Part shown: piece by piece, positions 1-10,019 of the stretch
Position numbering within the stretch: position 1 is the stretch's first letter
How the letters are laid out: every line of letters begins with the position of its first letter
From: Amaurobius ferox
Lineage: Eukaryota; Arthropoda; Arachnida; Araneae; Amaurobiidae
Length of the DNA stretch: 64,000 bases
Assembly: GCA_951213105.1 (NCBI GenBank)
Contig: OX578146.1
Span: forward strand, 107,318,197-107,382,196
Direction of reading: 5' to 3'
Notes under the pieces: generated by a model
What the model was told of the DNA's origin: nothing
Databases searched by the model: none
What the model saw: only the letters and a program-made list of their open reading frames with translations
Made by a program: the position numbers and the translations under genes

Positions 1-65
1 GGTGGCGGACAAAATGGGGGAGGGGAAGAAGTCGAAATGCATTTCCATACTTTTCAGAAGCCATG

Positions 66-193
66 ACTTTCAGACCCATATATTTAACGTGCCCGTACTC
101 CGCGTGAACACTGGGACGGTTTGGGCAGAACCAGAAATCGAACTCCTCCGAGTGCAATCCCCGTGCTCTAACCACTAGGCTATCCTGTCCCCT
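66..193 (-). mobile_element. tRNA-derived SINE, tail-truncated copy
   Basis: Reading the minus strand, the copy holds the head and middle of the SINE family found repeatedly in this window: a TAGCC..AGTGGTTAG-type A box, a degenerate B box (gatttc in place of GTTCGATTCC), the gcggagtacgggcacgttaaatatgtgg block, and then it stops. The tail half (tccgagaggttggtgg onward) is missing. Alignment by eye with the intact copy at 28,667-28,957 supports the call. Confidence 0.75.
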
Positions 194-802
194 GAGTGGT
201 GTTTATTTTATGTTCTGTATCTATCTGTATTATTCATGTAACGGGTGCTTATTTAAGACACGGGCAACGCGGGTAATTCATTCTCGTCCTTCTATAAATT
301 AATAAGATGAATTTAATATTTCAACAGGAAAGTCAATTCGATACGCTTTTATAAACTTCCGTCTGTAATAATTACCATATGAACGTCACTTAACTCTTGG
401 CACAAATTGATATATATACATCCATAAAAGAAGCAACTCGAATAAAATTAAATGTCCATTCAATCAGACATATTCAAACGACTTAAGTGCTAATTTCTCA
501 TTACGAGTGCCTTTAAATCGATTCATTGAGTCAAGTGGAGTTGTTTCCTTTACTGGGATGTTCAACTTCATTTGTATTCATATAAATGGATAAGTCACTG
601 ATAGAATATACGAATATGACGTCATAGAAGTCATCTTGCATTCATTGGAATCAATTTTCGCTTTAGTGTCTGGAATGATATGAGGCTTCGCATCTCGATT
701 CACGATTATTGAGGAATTTGTGAATGGGAGTTCTTAGTTTTAACGGATTATGGGAGAATAGAATTGTTAAAGCGCGTCTTAATATCAAATCGATATTAAG
801 AA
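194..802. other. AT-rich DNA, no gene seen
   Basis: No conserved protein or RNA gene is visible. A 95-codon minus-strand frame crosses 663-950 but has low-complexity composition and overlaps the start of a family A element. A short inverted repeat (TTAATATC...GATATTAA) sits just before that element at about 780-800. Confidence 0.6.
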
Positions 803-1722
803 AATTTGATGTGCACAGCGCATGACTTTCACTATATATTGCAATTAATTTGCTTCTTTCACAGTGAAAAAATAATGTATAATTTCCACGGCACAATATT
901 TTAACGTTGAAAAGTACACTAATATTGGGCGATTTTCTGAATGACAACAAGCAAAACTATTTCGAAGTATCCAATTAATTCATCAATTTGGCGCCATTTC
1001 CGCTAATTTAACGCAATTTTTTCAATTTTGACTAATTTTCGTCAATCTCAGGGGACGAGTCGCCAAGTTCTCCAAATGTATCGCCAAGCATTACACGCAC
1101 AAAAAAAAAAAAAGAGCTTTTCTTATACATAAATTACTATTGATGAATTGTTGGTCGTAAAAATACAAAACTATTGCACAAGTATTTTTTATTGAAAGTG
1201 AAACGAACTAGATCCATAGGAATGATGTCAACAAATTTGTCGCATAAAAATGCATAAAAATTGAACATATTTCAGGATAGTTATTACTTTTTTTAATTTT
1301 ATGTAATATTTTTGATAAATTTATTATAAGAAAAACGGACAATACCTTGAGAACGGTTCATGCTAGCTTTCTAAAGTTTGTGTCATCTAATGAAAAATTA
1401 TATAAGAAATGATGATTGACATAACATTATTAAAAGTTCTGATTTTTTAATGAATTTTTTAAATTTTCATTCGAAAATTTGGGGATCATCCGAAGATTCG
1501 ATAACTTTTAACATTAATAGGCTTCCAGTATTCACCAATTGTAATATGTGTACCAAATTTCGTTCGAAACGCTCTATTCGTTCGTGAGATATCCCCCCCC
1601 CCCCCCCACACACACACACAACACTTCAAAAACGTTCAAATTTGAGTTCAGAGATGTTTGAAACGTGCTTTTCCGCCAAAAACTCGAATTCGAATTTTCG
1701 ACCTGGTCACAATACTTTCCCC

Positions 1723-1795
<73 letters not shown>
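803..1795 (-). mobile_element. Family A element, diverged, hairpin replaced by (TA)n
   Basis: The left end (TTTGATGTGCACAGCGCATGACTTTC) is the palindromic terminus of family A. Internal landmarks follow in the expected minus-strand order: the cgccaag/gtcgcc block, the aacgaactagatcc block, the gaacggttcatgctagc block, the 'ttcgttcgaaacg' opening motif, a C-run plus (CA)n, and then gacctggtcacaatactttcc. The terminal hairpin is not intact: its AT-rich loop has become a (TA)n tract. It is older than the copies at 8.1 and 23.3 kb. Confidence 0.8.
1727..1791. repeat. (TA)n microsatellite at an element end
   Basis: About 65 bases of alternating T and A occupy the place where intact family A copies carry the short ATACATTATGTAT hairpin loop. 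The tract gives rise to a spurious IYIYIY reading frame. Confidence 0.95.
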
Positions 1796-1796
<1 letters not shown>

Positions 1797-2023
1797 TTAT
1801 TTATCCTCAAACATACATGGTACTGAGCAATTGAGGTGCTAGGATTGTATATTTCTGTAGATCGCTAAAATTTAACATTCATACATCTAAGCTAGCCCTT
1901 TAAACCTAGCTTTGCTCGTTCATAATGGCTAGTGGTCACTAAGTGTGACATCCACACACTTAACCAAATATGTTGATAGCCAGTTTTAAATTGCTAGCAG
2001 TGAAAGGATATCAAATCGTGGAA
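1796..2023. other. Spacer between repeats
   Basis: Contains TTTATTTATTTA low-complexity sequence and otherwise unique DNA. Nothing recognisable. Confidence 0.5.
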
Positions 2024-2082
2024 GACCCAGGCCGTCCGACTCATCCAGAGGACTTGAGCAACTATTTGGATGACCGGGAAGG
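2024..2082 (-). mobile_element. SINE 3'-end fragment
   Basis: The reverse complement reads cccggtcatccaaatag, tcctctggatgag and tcggacggcctgggtc, the 3' end of the SINE. The variant tcctctggaYgag block is shared with the fragment at 48,433-48,491, so these two belong to one subvariant. Only the tail portion is present, as in a 5'-truncated retrocopy. Confidence 0.7.
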
Positions 2083-2089
2083 GATATCA

Positions 2090-2780
2090 AATTGTGTATT
2101 TATTTTTTTTAAAAGGCAAAGTGGTGTAAGTTTTTATCAAAATCCTTTTGAACCGTCAATTTTCAAAATATTACATTTTTCCGTTGACCTGGAGGCTGAT
2201 ACGGATCGAATGAGACCCAAATCAAGATTTTAGCTTGAATGGAAATGCTCGAATATTAAACAAAGCGGTTTTAAGTTTTTAATTATTATTATTATCATTA
2301 TTATTATTCCTTAGCAATGTTACTCCAAATTCAAAATTTTCAAAATATTAGATTATTCCGTTGATCTGGAAGCTGAGACTAATTGATTGAGACCCAAACC
2401 AAAATTCTGGCTGGAGTAGAAGTGCACCATAATTAAGAAAAACGGTTTTAAGTTTTTTAATAATAATCATAATAATAATTATTATTATTCCTCTGTACCG
2501 TCACCCGAATTCGAATTTTCAAAATATTAGATTTTGTCGTTGACCTGGGAGCTGAGACGGATCGAATGAGACCCACACCAAAATTCTGGCTAGAGTAGAA
2601 GTGCGCGGTAATTAAGCAAAACGGTTTTGAGTTTTTTAATTATTATTATTTTAACTGTCACTCCTAACTCGAATTTATTTAACTTTTAAATTTCTCCTTA
2701 TAGCTTTCGATACACAGACGGGTTGAATGACACCAAAACCAAGATTTTAGCTAGAGTGGAAATGCTTGATAACCTTGATA
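2090..2780 (+). repeat. About 178-bp tandem satellite, about four copies, with (ATT)n inside
   Basis: The landmark tttcaaaatatta..attTTTCCGTTGACCTGG recurs at about 2160, 2338 and 2517, giving a period of 178-179 bp. A degenerate fourth unit runs to about 2780. Each unit contains gagacccaaaccaaaattctggct, gtagaagtgc, acggttttaag and an internal ATT-type microsatellite of variable length. The same satellite occurs in reverse orientation at 29,565-29,955. Confidence 0.85.
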
Positions 2781-2929
2781 CATCATCCCCTCACTTGTTC
2801 ACTCAGTTCAGTTCAGTTCATATTATAGACAGAGCGAATTACCCGCCGTTGCCCGGGTCCAAAATAAGTGCACGCTACGTACATAATACAGATACAGATA
2901 ACGCTAATTAATTTTTAAATTGCCTGTTG

Positions 2930-3160
2930 AAGGATCCTAACCCTTAAATTTGGAGAAGGGTTGGGATCCTGCAGCAGGGTACATTAGACTTGAAAGTACA
3001 GCTTCGACCCTACAGGGACTTAGCGTAAACCAGTTTGTGATTCTATAACTTACTTTTTTTTTTTTTAAATTATTTATTTATTTATTTATTTTTTTTTTTA
3101 TATTAGCTTTGAGCGCCTTCTCCGATAGCCTGCTATCGGATGTGACGCTTTGAGGCGCCG
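2930..3160 (+). repeat. Dispersed repeat L, with a perfect hairpin
   Basis: The block gaagg..gggttgggatcctgcagcaggg, then gaaagtacagcttcga and cgtaaaccagtttg.gattctataactta, aligns with 11,412-11,520 (gaaggagggttcgactcc, agcaggattcc, gaaagtacactaccga, cgcaaaccattttgaag). A 20-bp near-perfect palindrome, TCCGATAGCCTGCTATCGGA, lies at 3121-3140 inside a larger GC-rich stem (gcgcc..ggcgc). Function unknown. Confidence 0.5.
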
Positions 3161-3179
3161 TTACAGAGAAAAAATAATA

Positions 3180-4321
3180 AAATATTTGGCTTTCTTAGAT
3201 GCTATACAGACTTAAAGGTGGCGGAATAAACACGCTGGCATCTTTGATAAAAACAACAAGTTTATTCTTAAAACTGTAGAAAATCATAAAATAAACACCC
3301 ATTAACGTAATTTACAAATAATAATCAGAATGTACATGGTCCACCCTTTCTACCGTCGGTTGCAGCCACACACGGCACGTTCCAACTCATTTTAAGAACC
3401 TGGTTGCCAGCTCCTCCTTTCCTATTTAAATTTAGACTCTTATTTCCCTGGGGAAGACACTGCTTGAACAATAAGAAGTCGAGAATAGAAATTGTTAATC
3501 CTTACAAGACTCCTGGAAATTGGGTTATTTAGTGGCGACTTGGAATGCTGCCACGTTCCTAAAAGTACGAAAGCAGTAAATACATTTTCGTCCACGCTTT
3601 GACTATTCTTCAAAACAATCCACCTTTCACAAAGTGCAAATGATATACAGTCTAAAAGAAATCTCACTCACTCGCCCTTTCATTCTAATGCTTATCGCCA
3701 TGTTCACAAATCTGTCACTTAATTATTATTGCATTAAAGCCAACCAATCTATTTATTCATTTACCCCGGGATTAACTCAGAACACACAACTCTGTCTGCA
3801 AGCCGTTGTTGTTTCTATATGCCACAGAACAAATTGATTTTATGCGCATTCATTTGCATGTTATGACCGTGATAACATTCTTCTTCGGATACCCGATTGG
3901 TTTATAAATGGCGGTTTTGAATGGCTGATCTGTTAGCACAACTTTATTCATTCTGTTTCTTTTCCTTTGACATTTCGCAATTAAGGTGGGAATTAATGGC
4001 GACCTGTCTGCAGCGATAACAAAAGCGTTTTATTTTAGATAACTTGTTATTCGCATTTATAATTAATAGCTAATAAAGTTCCAGATGAGTTGAATTTCAT
4101 TTGTGAAATTCCATTTGCGTATAGATATAATATCGAACAGTTCCAATTGTTTGCATTTAAATTCAGTTCGTATTTAAATATATTATAATTTTAAACAAAT
4201 TCCATGCAATCAATGGTGTGTTTAAGTTTATTATTACTGTTTTTATGATGCTAGTTGTAGTTGTCGTAAATCAGCATGAATTCTAATCTCAAACGATTTT
4301 AATTTCAAATAAAAAATATTT
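3180..4321. other. AT-rich DNA, no gene seen
   Basis: Two overlapping short frames (3440-3667 minus and 3634-3837 plus) have no recognisable domain, and no splice signals support them. The rest is AT-rich. Confidence 0.5.
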
Positions 4322-4776
4322 CACTTTCCCCGCAATGCATGGTAATGTATAGGGAAAGTATTGGAATCATGCCAAAAATTGCAAGTCCAGTTTTAGAAGG
4401 ATCTACATAACTAATATACCAAATTTCACAAAATTTTAAAGGTAAGTCACTTGTGGCTTACCCTGGTGCTGATTGAATTTTGCTACGATTCGGGAAAAAA
4501 TAACTACGATGAAAAGAATAAGGGCAACTCCATTACTCTAGAACTAGCCGTTCTAGAGATATTCTAGTTTTTTTCCCATTTTTATCACATCACCTTTGAA
4601 AATATGCACAGTTACCAAATAAAAACGAAAATTCAATTAAAAATGCAAATTCAGTGCAATTTCAATTAATTGTACGTGTTATTTTCTGCAATTAAATTAA
4701 ATTTAAAAATTATTAAAGAAATAAAGAGAAAATGTATTTGAATTTCCAGGGAAAGTCATGTGCTGTACACATCAAA
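4322..4776 (+). mobile_element. Family B element, internally deleted
   Basis: It opens with the B hairpin ACTTTCCCCGCAATGCATG..GGGAAAGTATTGGAATCATG and the cgaaaat/gcaagtccagttttaga block. It closes with ccagggaaagtcatgtgctg followed by acacatcaaa, matching the complete copy at 22,529-23,294. At about 455 bp it lacks roughly 300 bp of the body, including part of the repeated 'ggtaagtcacttgtggcttaccctgg' zone. Confidence 0.85.
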
Positions 4777-4835
4777 TTTTTTGAAGGTATATGAGTGCCA
4801 CCTAAGTGAAAAAAAAAATAAATTTAGTATTTCAA

Positions 4836-4900
4836 TTTCTCGGTGCATTATATAATTTTAAAACTTAATGTTTTCGACTTTTCAATCACCCTGTAGGAAA
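4836..4900 (-). mobile_element. MITE-like terminal fragment M
   Basis: The reverse complement reads ctacagggtgattgaaaagtcg, acattaa and accgagaaattgaaa, and aligns with 21,350-21,415. The CTACAGGGTG start beside a TA is typical of Tc1/mariner-type ends. The other terminus was not found. Confidence 0.45.
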
Positions 4901-5045
4901 CAATGCTACGAAAATCTTAAATGCCCAATAATTCAAGATCTGAACGCGAAAATCACTCAAAAGTCTATTTAATTGCAGTTTTTATCCAATATAATGTATT
5001 TACACATAAAAATTCTTAACCGCACGACTATTCATTCTTATTGTT

Positions 5046-5306
5046 CGACCTACCCGAAAGTTTTAAGGCATCTGTTTGGACGGCAGGGAAGTGCCACCCA
5101 ATTTAGATCGGAGTCCAGCGGGGATGGCATCAGCAGGGACTGTATCCTCCTTCCCCTACCACCAACCTCTCGGAAGGACTTACGAACCCACATATTTAAC
5201 GCGCCCGTCTTCCGCGTGAACAGGAGGACTGTTTGTGAAGACCAGGGAATCGAACTCGGGTCGTCCGAGTGCATTCCCCGCATTCTAACCACTGGACTGT
5301 CCCACT
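5046..5306 (-). mobile_element. tRNA-derived SINE, nearly full length
   Basis: On the minus strand it has head, B box (GAGTTCGATTCCC), mid-block (gttcacgcggaagacgggcgcgttaaatatgtgg), the tccgagaggttggtggtaggggaagg block, the gatgccatccccgctgg block, attgggtggcacttccc, and a 3' end at cgggtaggtcg. The flanks tattcattctt and tattcgttctt form a likely target-site duplication with one mismatch. Confidence 0.85.
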
Positions 5307-5465
5307 CTGAATATTCGTTCTTGAGTTAACGTGTGCACAACTCACACTCAGGCACACACACCTTTTCTAAAAATATTTGAAATACGACTGGGTCCGAAAA
5401 CAACCGCCAAAATCTCATATTTCTAAAATTTTAGAGTAAACAATATTTTCGTATGTATTAGAATT

Positions 5466-5520
5466 ACTTTCCTTTTTACTTTCTCGTACAATAGTATAAG
5501 AAAGTAAAAAGCTTGTTTAA
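5466..5520 (+). mobile_element. Hairpin remnant of a family A/D-like element
   Basis: Two nested ACTTTC...GAAAGT inverted repeats (tactttcctttttactttctcgtac, then gtataagaaagtaaaaagc) resemble the terminal hairpin of families A and D without the body. Probably a decayed terminus. Confidence 0.4.
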
Positions 5521-5529
5521 AATGCGTAA

Positions 5530-5912
5530 CTCAAACGTATAGATCCACTCCTGCTGATGGTGGTGATCTTCCACTTGAATCTTTCTAACCATTTGTTGCC
5601 CAGTGGAACGCACAGTGGTAATGATTTCGTGCTTGAAGTGACACGTGTCCGTTTCCTGCAGTTTCCGTCGGATTTGTTTTAAAAGCGAATCTTCTTTTCT
5701 CTTCTCCTCGCCGACGAATCTTCATAATTGTCTCCAAGGCCATTGCCGCCAACTGGTAATGAGCCGGTCACGCCTCTGAGGAGATTAAGTTGCTCTTGAC
5801 GCATCGTTTTAGGCGGATATTGTTCTTTCTGGCAGTGTTGGACTTCGATTTGGCACCGTTTCTGCTCCAGAGGAAAGGGAATCTGCTTCCGAGTCTTGTG
5901 GCGATGTTGCAG

Positions 5913-5950
<38 letters not shown>

Positions 5951-6187
5951 TCGTTGATGTTGTTTCTCAACAATTACGAACATGTAAAGTTAAATAATTG
6001 AAGCGGGACGGGCTGTTGCTGTTTATTTTGTTGCAGGATATTTATAACACTCTATCACTTGACAATGAATATAATTGCTGCTTGTAGAATACACATTTTT
6101 GTACTTCCATGATGGCAGACATAAAAATTAGGTGACTACAATTGTTTCGAAGGCGTGAAGAGCCCAAACCATCAGGTCAGAAAAAGC
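5530..6187. other. Spacer with a long poly-T tract
   Basis: A T-run of about 33 bases lies at about 5917-5949 and makes a spurious poly-lysine frame on the minus strand. No gene features are visible. Confidence 0.6.
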
Positions 6188-6756
6188 AAACAACCAGAAG
6201 AAGTTATCAACAGACATAATATCATGGACACCCATAGGACTTTTACAGGATGAGGAAGCCACTGGCGTCAATGGGGCAAACTCAAGGGTAATATGAACAA
6301 CCAGAAGAAGTTATCAACAGACATAATATCATGGACACCCACAGGACTTTTACAGGATGAGGAAGCCACTGGCGTCAATGGGGCAAACTCAAGGGTAATA
6401 TGAACAACCAGAAGAAGTTATCAACAGACATAATATCATGGACATCCATAGGACTTTTACAGGATGAGGAAGCCACTGGCGTCAATGGGGCAAACTCAAG
6501 GGTAATATGAACAACCAGAAGAAGTTATCAACAGACATAATATCATGGACATCCATAGGACTTTTACAGGATGAGGAAGCCACTGGCGTCAATGGGGCAA
6601 ACTCAAGGGTAATATGAACAACCAGAAGAAGTTATCAACAGACATAATATCATGGACACCCATAGGACTTTTACAGGATGAGGAAGCCACTGGCGTCAAT
6701 GGGGCAAACTCAAGGGTAATATGAACAACCAGAAGAAGTTATCAATAGACAAAATA
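6188..6756 (+). repeat. 107-bp tandem satellite, about five near-identical copies
   Basis: The landmark ccagaagaagttatcaacag recurs at 6194, 6301, 6408 and onward every 107 bp with very few differences (for example gacacccatag versus gacatccatag), so the array is young. The last unit runs directly into element F at 6757, and the unit itself resembles the left half of F (catgg.cacccatag, then ggcgtcaatggggcaaactcaaggg, then aatatg). Confidence 0.95.
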
Positions 6757-6937
6757 CCATGGGCACTCATAGAAATTTTCCCGGGGGGGGGGAGGGCAGA
6801 GTGCACAATACTAGCGTCAGTGGGGCAAACTCAAGGATAATATGTTCAACATCGACTATCTTGATACCAACCTTTGTAACGATGGACATTCAGGGTAGGC
6901 CAAGTGCCCCTTTTGTCCTCCCCTATGGGCGCCCATG
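6757..6937 (+). mobile_element. Element F, small palindrome-ended repeat
   Basis: About 180 bp. It starts CCATGGGCACTCATAG and ends at a perfect palindrome, ATGGGCGCCCAT. The interior (gcgtcagtggggcaaactcaaggataat, atcttgatacc, ggccaagtgccccttttg) aligns with 34,235-34,398 and with the reverse complement of 28,988-29,163. Termini that are each self-palindromic suggest a small foldback or MITE-like element. No target-site duplication was established. Confidence 0.7.
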
Positions 6938-7097
6938 TCATGTAAAATACAATTTCAGTTGTATTTATTCTCTTCACAGAAGACAGTTTCAAAAGAAGTC
7001 CCCAAAGAAGACATTCCTTTGTCTCTTCAAAGAAGATATTTTCAACCTGTAGCGTAGGCGGAATATCGGAAAATGCGGAGAGGGGGTAGTACTACTG

Positions 7098-7122
7098 AAA
7101 GAGAGAGAGAGAGAGAGGGGGG
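7098..7122 (+). repeat. (GA)n microsatellite and G-run
   Basis: Short GA-dinucleotide tract followed by a G-run. Confidence 0.9.
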
Positions 7123-7157
7123 TTCACAGTGTTAATTTTCAATTTCAAATAAGGATC

Positions 7158-7245
7158 CTTTGGAGAACTAATGTAAATTTTTTCCCCAATGGCATGGTAA
7201 TGACCACCACCTGTTTATGGCACTGCTCTCGACTAATACACCATA
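7158..7245 (+). repeat. Dispersed repeat N
   Basis: Contains ggagaactaatgtaaa, ccccaatgg and a pyrimidine-rich cacc..tgtttatgg..cactgc stretch. The same word order recurs at 34,500-34,580, 40,166-40,246 and 52,270-52,345. Boundaries are uncertain. Confidence 0.5.
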
Positions 7246-8055
7246 AATGCATTTTAGGCTCTCCAAGTTAAAGTATCATTTTCTTTCCCAATTATTATTC
7301 CAAATTCTTTTCTCCCGTCACGCGCCTATCGTAATCTCAGTAAATTTTATCCCACGCCATTAATCTCACCATATCTTACTCCTTGGTTTCATCAACATAT
7401 GCAATGTTAGCGACCGATCTTACCCACAACGTAAACTCTCTCGCTCCAATTCATCACTTAATGGAAAGTTATCACCCTTAAATGGCTACAATCATCAATT
7501 ACTATCAATGGCTACAATCATCAACTACTATCTATGGCTACATGGCGGCCATCAATGGCTACAATCAATCAACTATACGACTAAAATATGTCTAGTCTCA
7601 CCATTAACTGCCCTTCCGTCACACTTCTTTATATAGAAACCGTAAGGATAGTATGTTTCTCATGATCCAAGCTCCTAAAAAATAATATATCATCAATAGA
7701 ACATTCTGGAAAATCTCTTCTCTCCGAAGTAAGTGCGTAATAATTTTTCATGTGAACGTCAGATAGCTGTGAAGAACACAAAGAGGATGGTCGCAGGGGT
7801 AAGGCCTGTAATACAATGGGGTACTTCATAATAATCTTATAGGAAACTCGTGCTAAATTCTTTAGGAATCTTGGTTACATTGAGAGAATTACTCAGGATT
7901 TTACGAATGAGGACACCATTATTGTTCTCTTTAGTGATTCATGCAAACAAGATCGAAATTATTCAAAACAAATTCTTGAGATATCTATATTATAAGAAAA
8001 CTAGTATTTTTTGTTATGTCTTATATTCAATTTATCCAATAAAATATATAAAAAA
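7246..8055. other. Spacer with short imperfect repeats
   Basis: From about 7480 to 7575 the words atggctaca and atcatcaactacta recur four times in an irregular array. No gene seen; the short frames at 7629-7829 (minus) and 7850-8164 (plus) are AT-rich and unsupported. Confidence 0.5.
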
Positions 8056-8977
8056 TCTGATGTGGGCAGCACATGACTTTCCTTATATAATGCAATGTAT
8101 TTACTACTTTTATAGTAAAAACAAAATAGGTTATTCTTATAGTAGATACTTATATTTTTTCTAAAATATTGAATTTTCGTTAAACAGTCGTTATTTTCAT
8201 TGATTTGGTAACATTTAAAAAAGTCGCCAAGTTAGCGACATTCCGCCAAATTCGTCGCCAAAATCTCGCCAAGCGTTATGGACGGAGAAATAATTTATTC
8301 TTATAGCAGATAAATGACTATTGGCGTTCAAATACAAAAGTATTACTCGAAGTATCTTTTATCATGAATGGAACGAGCTAGATCCACGAGAATGATGTCA
8401 CCCAATTTATCGCATGATATTACATATGAAAAGTGAACATGTTTCTCAAAAATTAATATATTTTTTTAATTTATGGGATTTTTTGATAAATTTATTTGAA
8501 AAATGTGCAATATCTCGAGAACGGTTCATGCTAGCGTTCTAAAATTTATATTAATCGTTTTCTAATAAAAAAATTACATAAGAAATGTCTATTTGCGTAA
8601 CTTTATTAGAGGTTTTGATTTTTTGATGATTTTTTCAAAATGTCACTCGAAAATTTAGGGGGGTTCTGAACATTCGATTGAGCATAAAAATAATAGGCTT
8701 CCAGTATTCACGGATTGTAATTTTTGTACCAAATTTCGTTCGAATCGGTCCATTCGTTCGTCAGTTATCGTCTCGACAGACTCACTGACACACACACATA
8801 CTTTCTCTCTCTCTCTCACACACACACACACATACTTTCTCACACACACACATCACTTAGAAAATGTTCGATTCGTGATCAGGGATGCTTGAAACATGCT
8901 CGCCCGTCGAAAACTCGAATTTGAATTTTCGACCCCGTCACAATACTTTCCTTATACATTATTGTATATATGGAAAG
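8056..8977 (-). mobile_element. Family A element, full length
   Basis: The left terminus is TCTGATGTGGGCAGCACAT followed by gactttccttatataatg. The right terminus is the hairpin ACTTTCCTTATACATT..TATGGAAAG. In between, on the minus strand, lie every family landmark: cgaaaattcgaattcgag, the gagcatgtttcaagcatccctgatcacgaat block, a (TG)n tract at about 8770-8850, the 'acgaacgaatggaccgattcg' opening motif, cgttctcgagatattgcacat, atgtaatatcatgcgataaattgggtgacatc, and gtcgctaacttggcgactt. About 922 bp, no long reading frame. Confidence 0.92.
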
Positions 8978-8984
8978 AAAAAAA

Positions 8985-9662
8985 AAATACAACAAAATAT
9001 GTTCGGTAGTTTTTTATGTAAAAATTAAAATAATATTTGCACCCATATTATATGAAAAGATCACGTGACCCACTTCAGAATAAAATATGGCATCCATCTT
9101 GTGTCAAAATCATGACTTTAAGTTCTTTTCAATTTATATTTAGTGTTGCATCCGTCCTAAAACCGCTTTATTTTTTTTTCTGTGCATCTATATACTGCGC
9201 CAATGGAATTACAATATTTTGGAGTTTAAATGATCATCAAACTTTGATCATAATGATCATCAAACTTTGATCCTTTCTACAACGAAGCCAAACTTTCACG
9301 TATGGAGAATGTAAATACATCAAGCTGTAAGATGAGTTGTATAAGAATTGCTGAATTTCTTTAACGCAAAATTATTTAGCTCTAGAGTCTGCAATATAGC
9401 TGATATGAATGAAACATTCATTGATTTTACATAGAGAAGCAGACGATTCTATATTATGGCTTTTTCGATAAAGTTTTAAGCATGGAGTTAAAAAGTAATT
9501 TTACCTCCATCGTTTTACATTTTAACGTAAAATAAATTATTGTAATATTGTGATAATTTTAAAAATATCACCGCTGAATGTATTGGATTTTAGAGATGTT
9601 TAAATGAAATTGCATTTCAGTTGAAAAGTGTTTTATAATCAATTCTTTAAGCATGATTGATC
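8985..9662 (+). mobile_element. Family C element, hairpin end missing
   Basis: It begins inside the C body (acaaaatatgttcggtagtttttta), joined directly to the hairpin end of the family A copy. Then come cacccatattatatgaa.agatcacgtgacccacttc, aaatgatcatcaaactttgat, gagttgtataagaattgctg, gaaacattcattgattttacatagagaagcaga, and the terminus agttgaaaagtgtttt...gcatgattgatc. The 5' third, including the hairpin, is gone, so the A copy may have inserted into or replaced it. Confidence 0.85.
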
Positions 9663-10019
9663 TTTCTTATTTTCATTCTTTAGAAATCTGCTCAATAACA
9701 GAATTGATGGTTCCCCTGTCTTGGGTGGGATCTGATTTCATGTTCCCCAGTATTCAACCAGGAGCATGAGTTTATCTGATGAACGGAATTTTAGTACGAA
9801 TATTGGTTCTTATTGTGCGATTAATAATTTTTGTAAACTTTACAACAGCTTCCCCGATAATCTTATGTTTTTTATTCAACGGAAATGGCTTTTAAAAATC
9901 ATTTGTTGTAAATATTAAAAAATTTAATGTATCTATTCATTTGCAGGTGCTTTTGTAAATCATTTGAGTGGCCATAGTTTACATTTTAATGCACTTTATT
10001 ATATTTTAATCTCTATATT
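9663..10019. other. AT-rich spacer
   Basis: Unique AT-rich DNA between two elements. Nothing recognisable. Confidence 0.5.

Noticed and set aside
1642..1842. Frames rich in IYIYIY and poly-K
   Set aside because: They translate (TA)n and homopolymer tracts (also 17,711-17,938 and 5768-5983).
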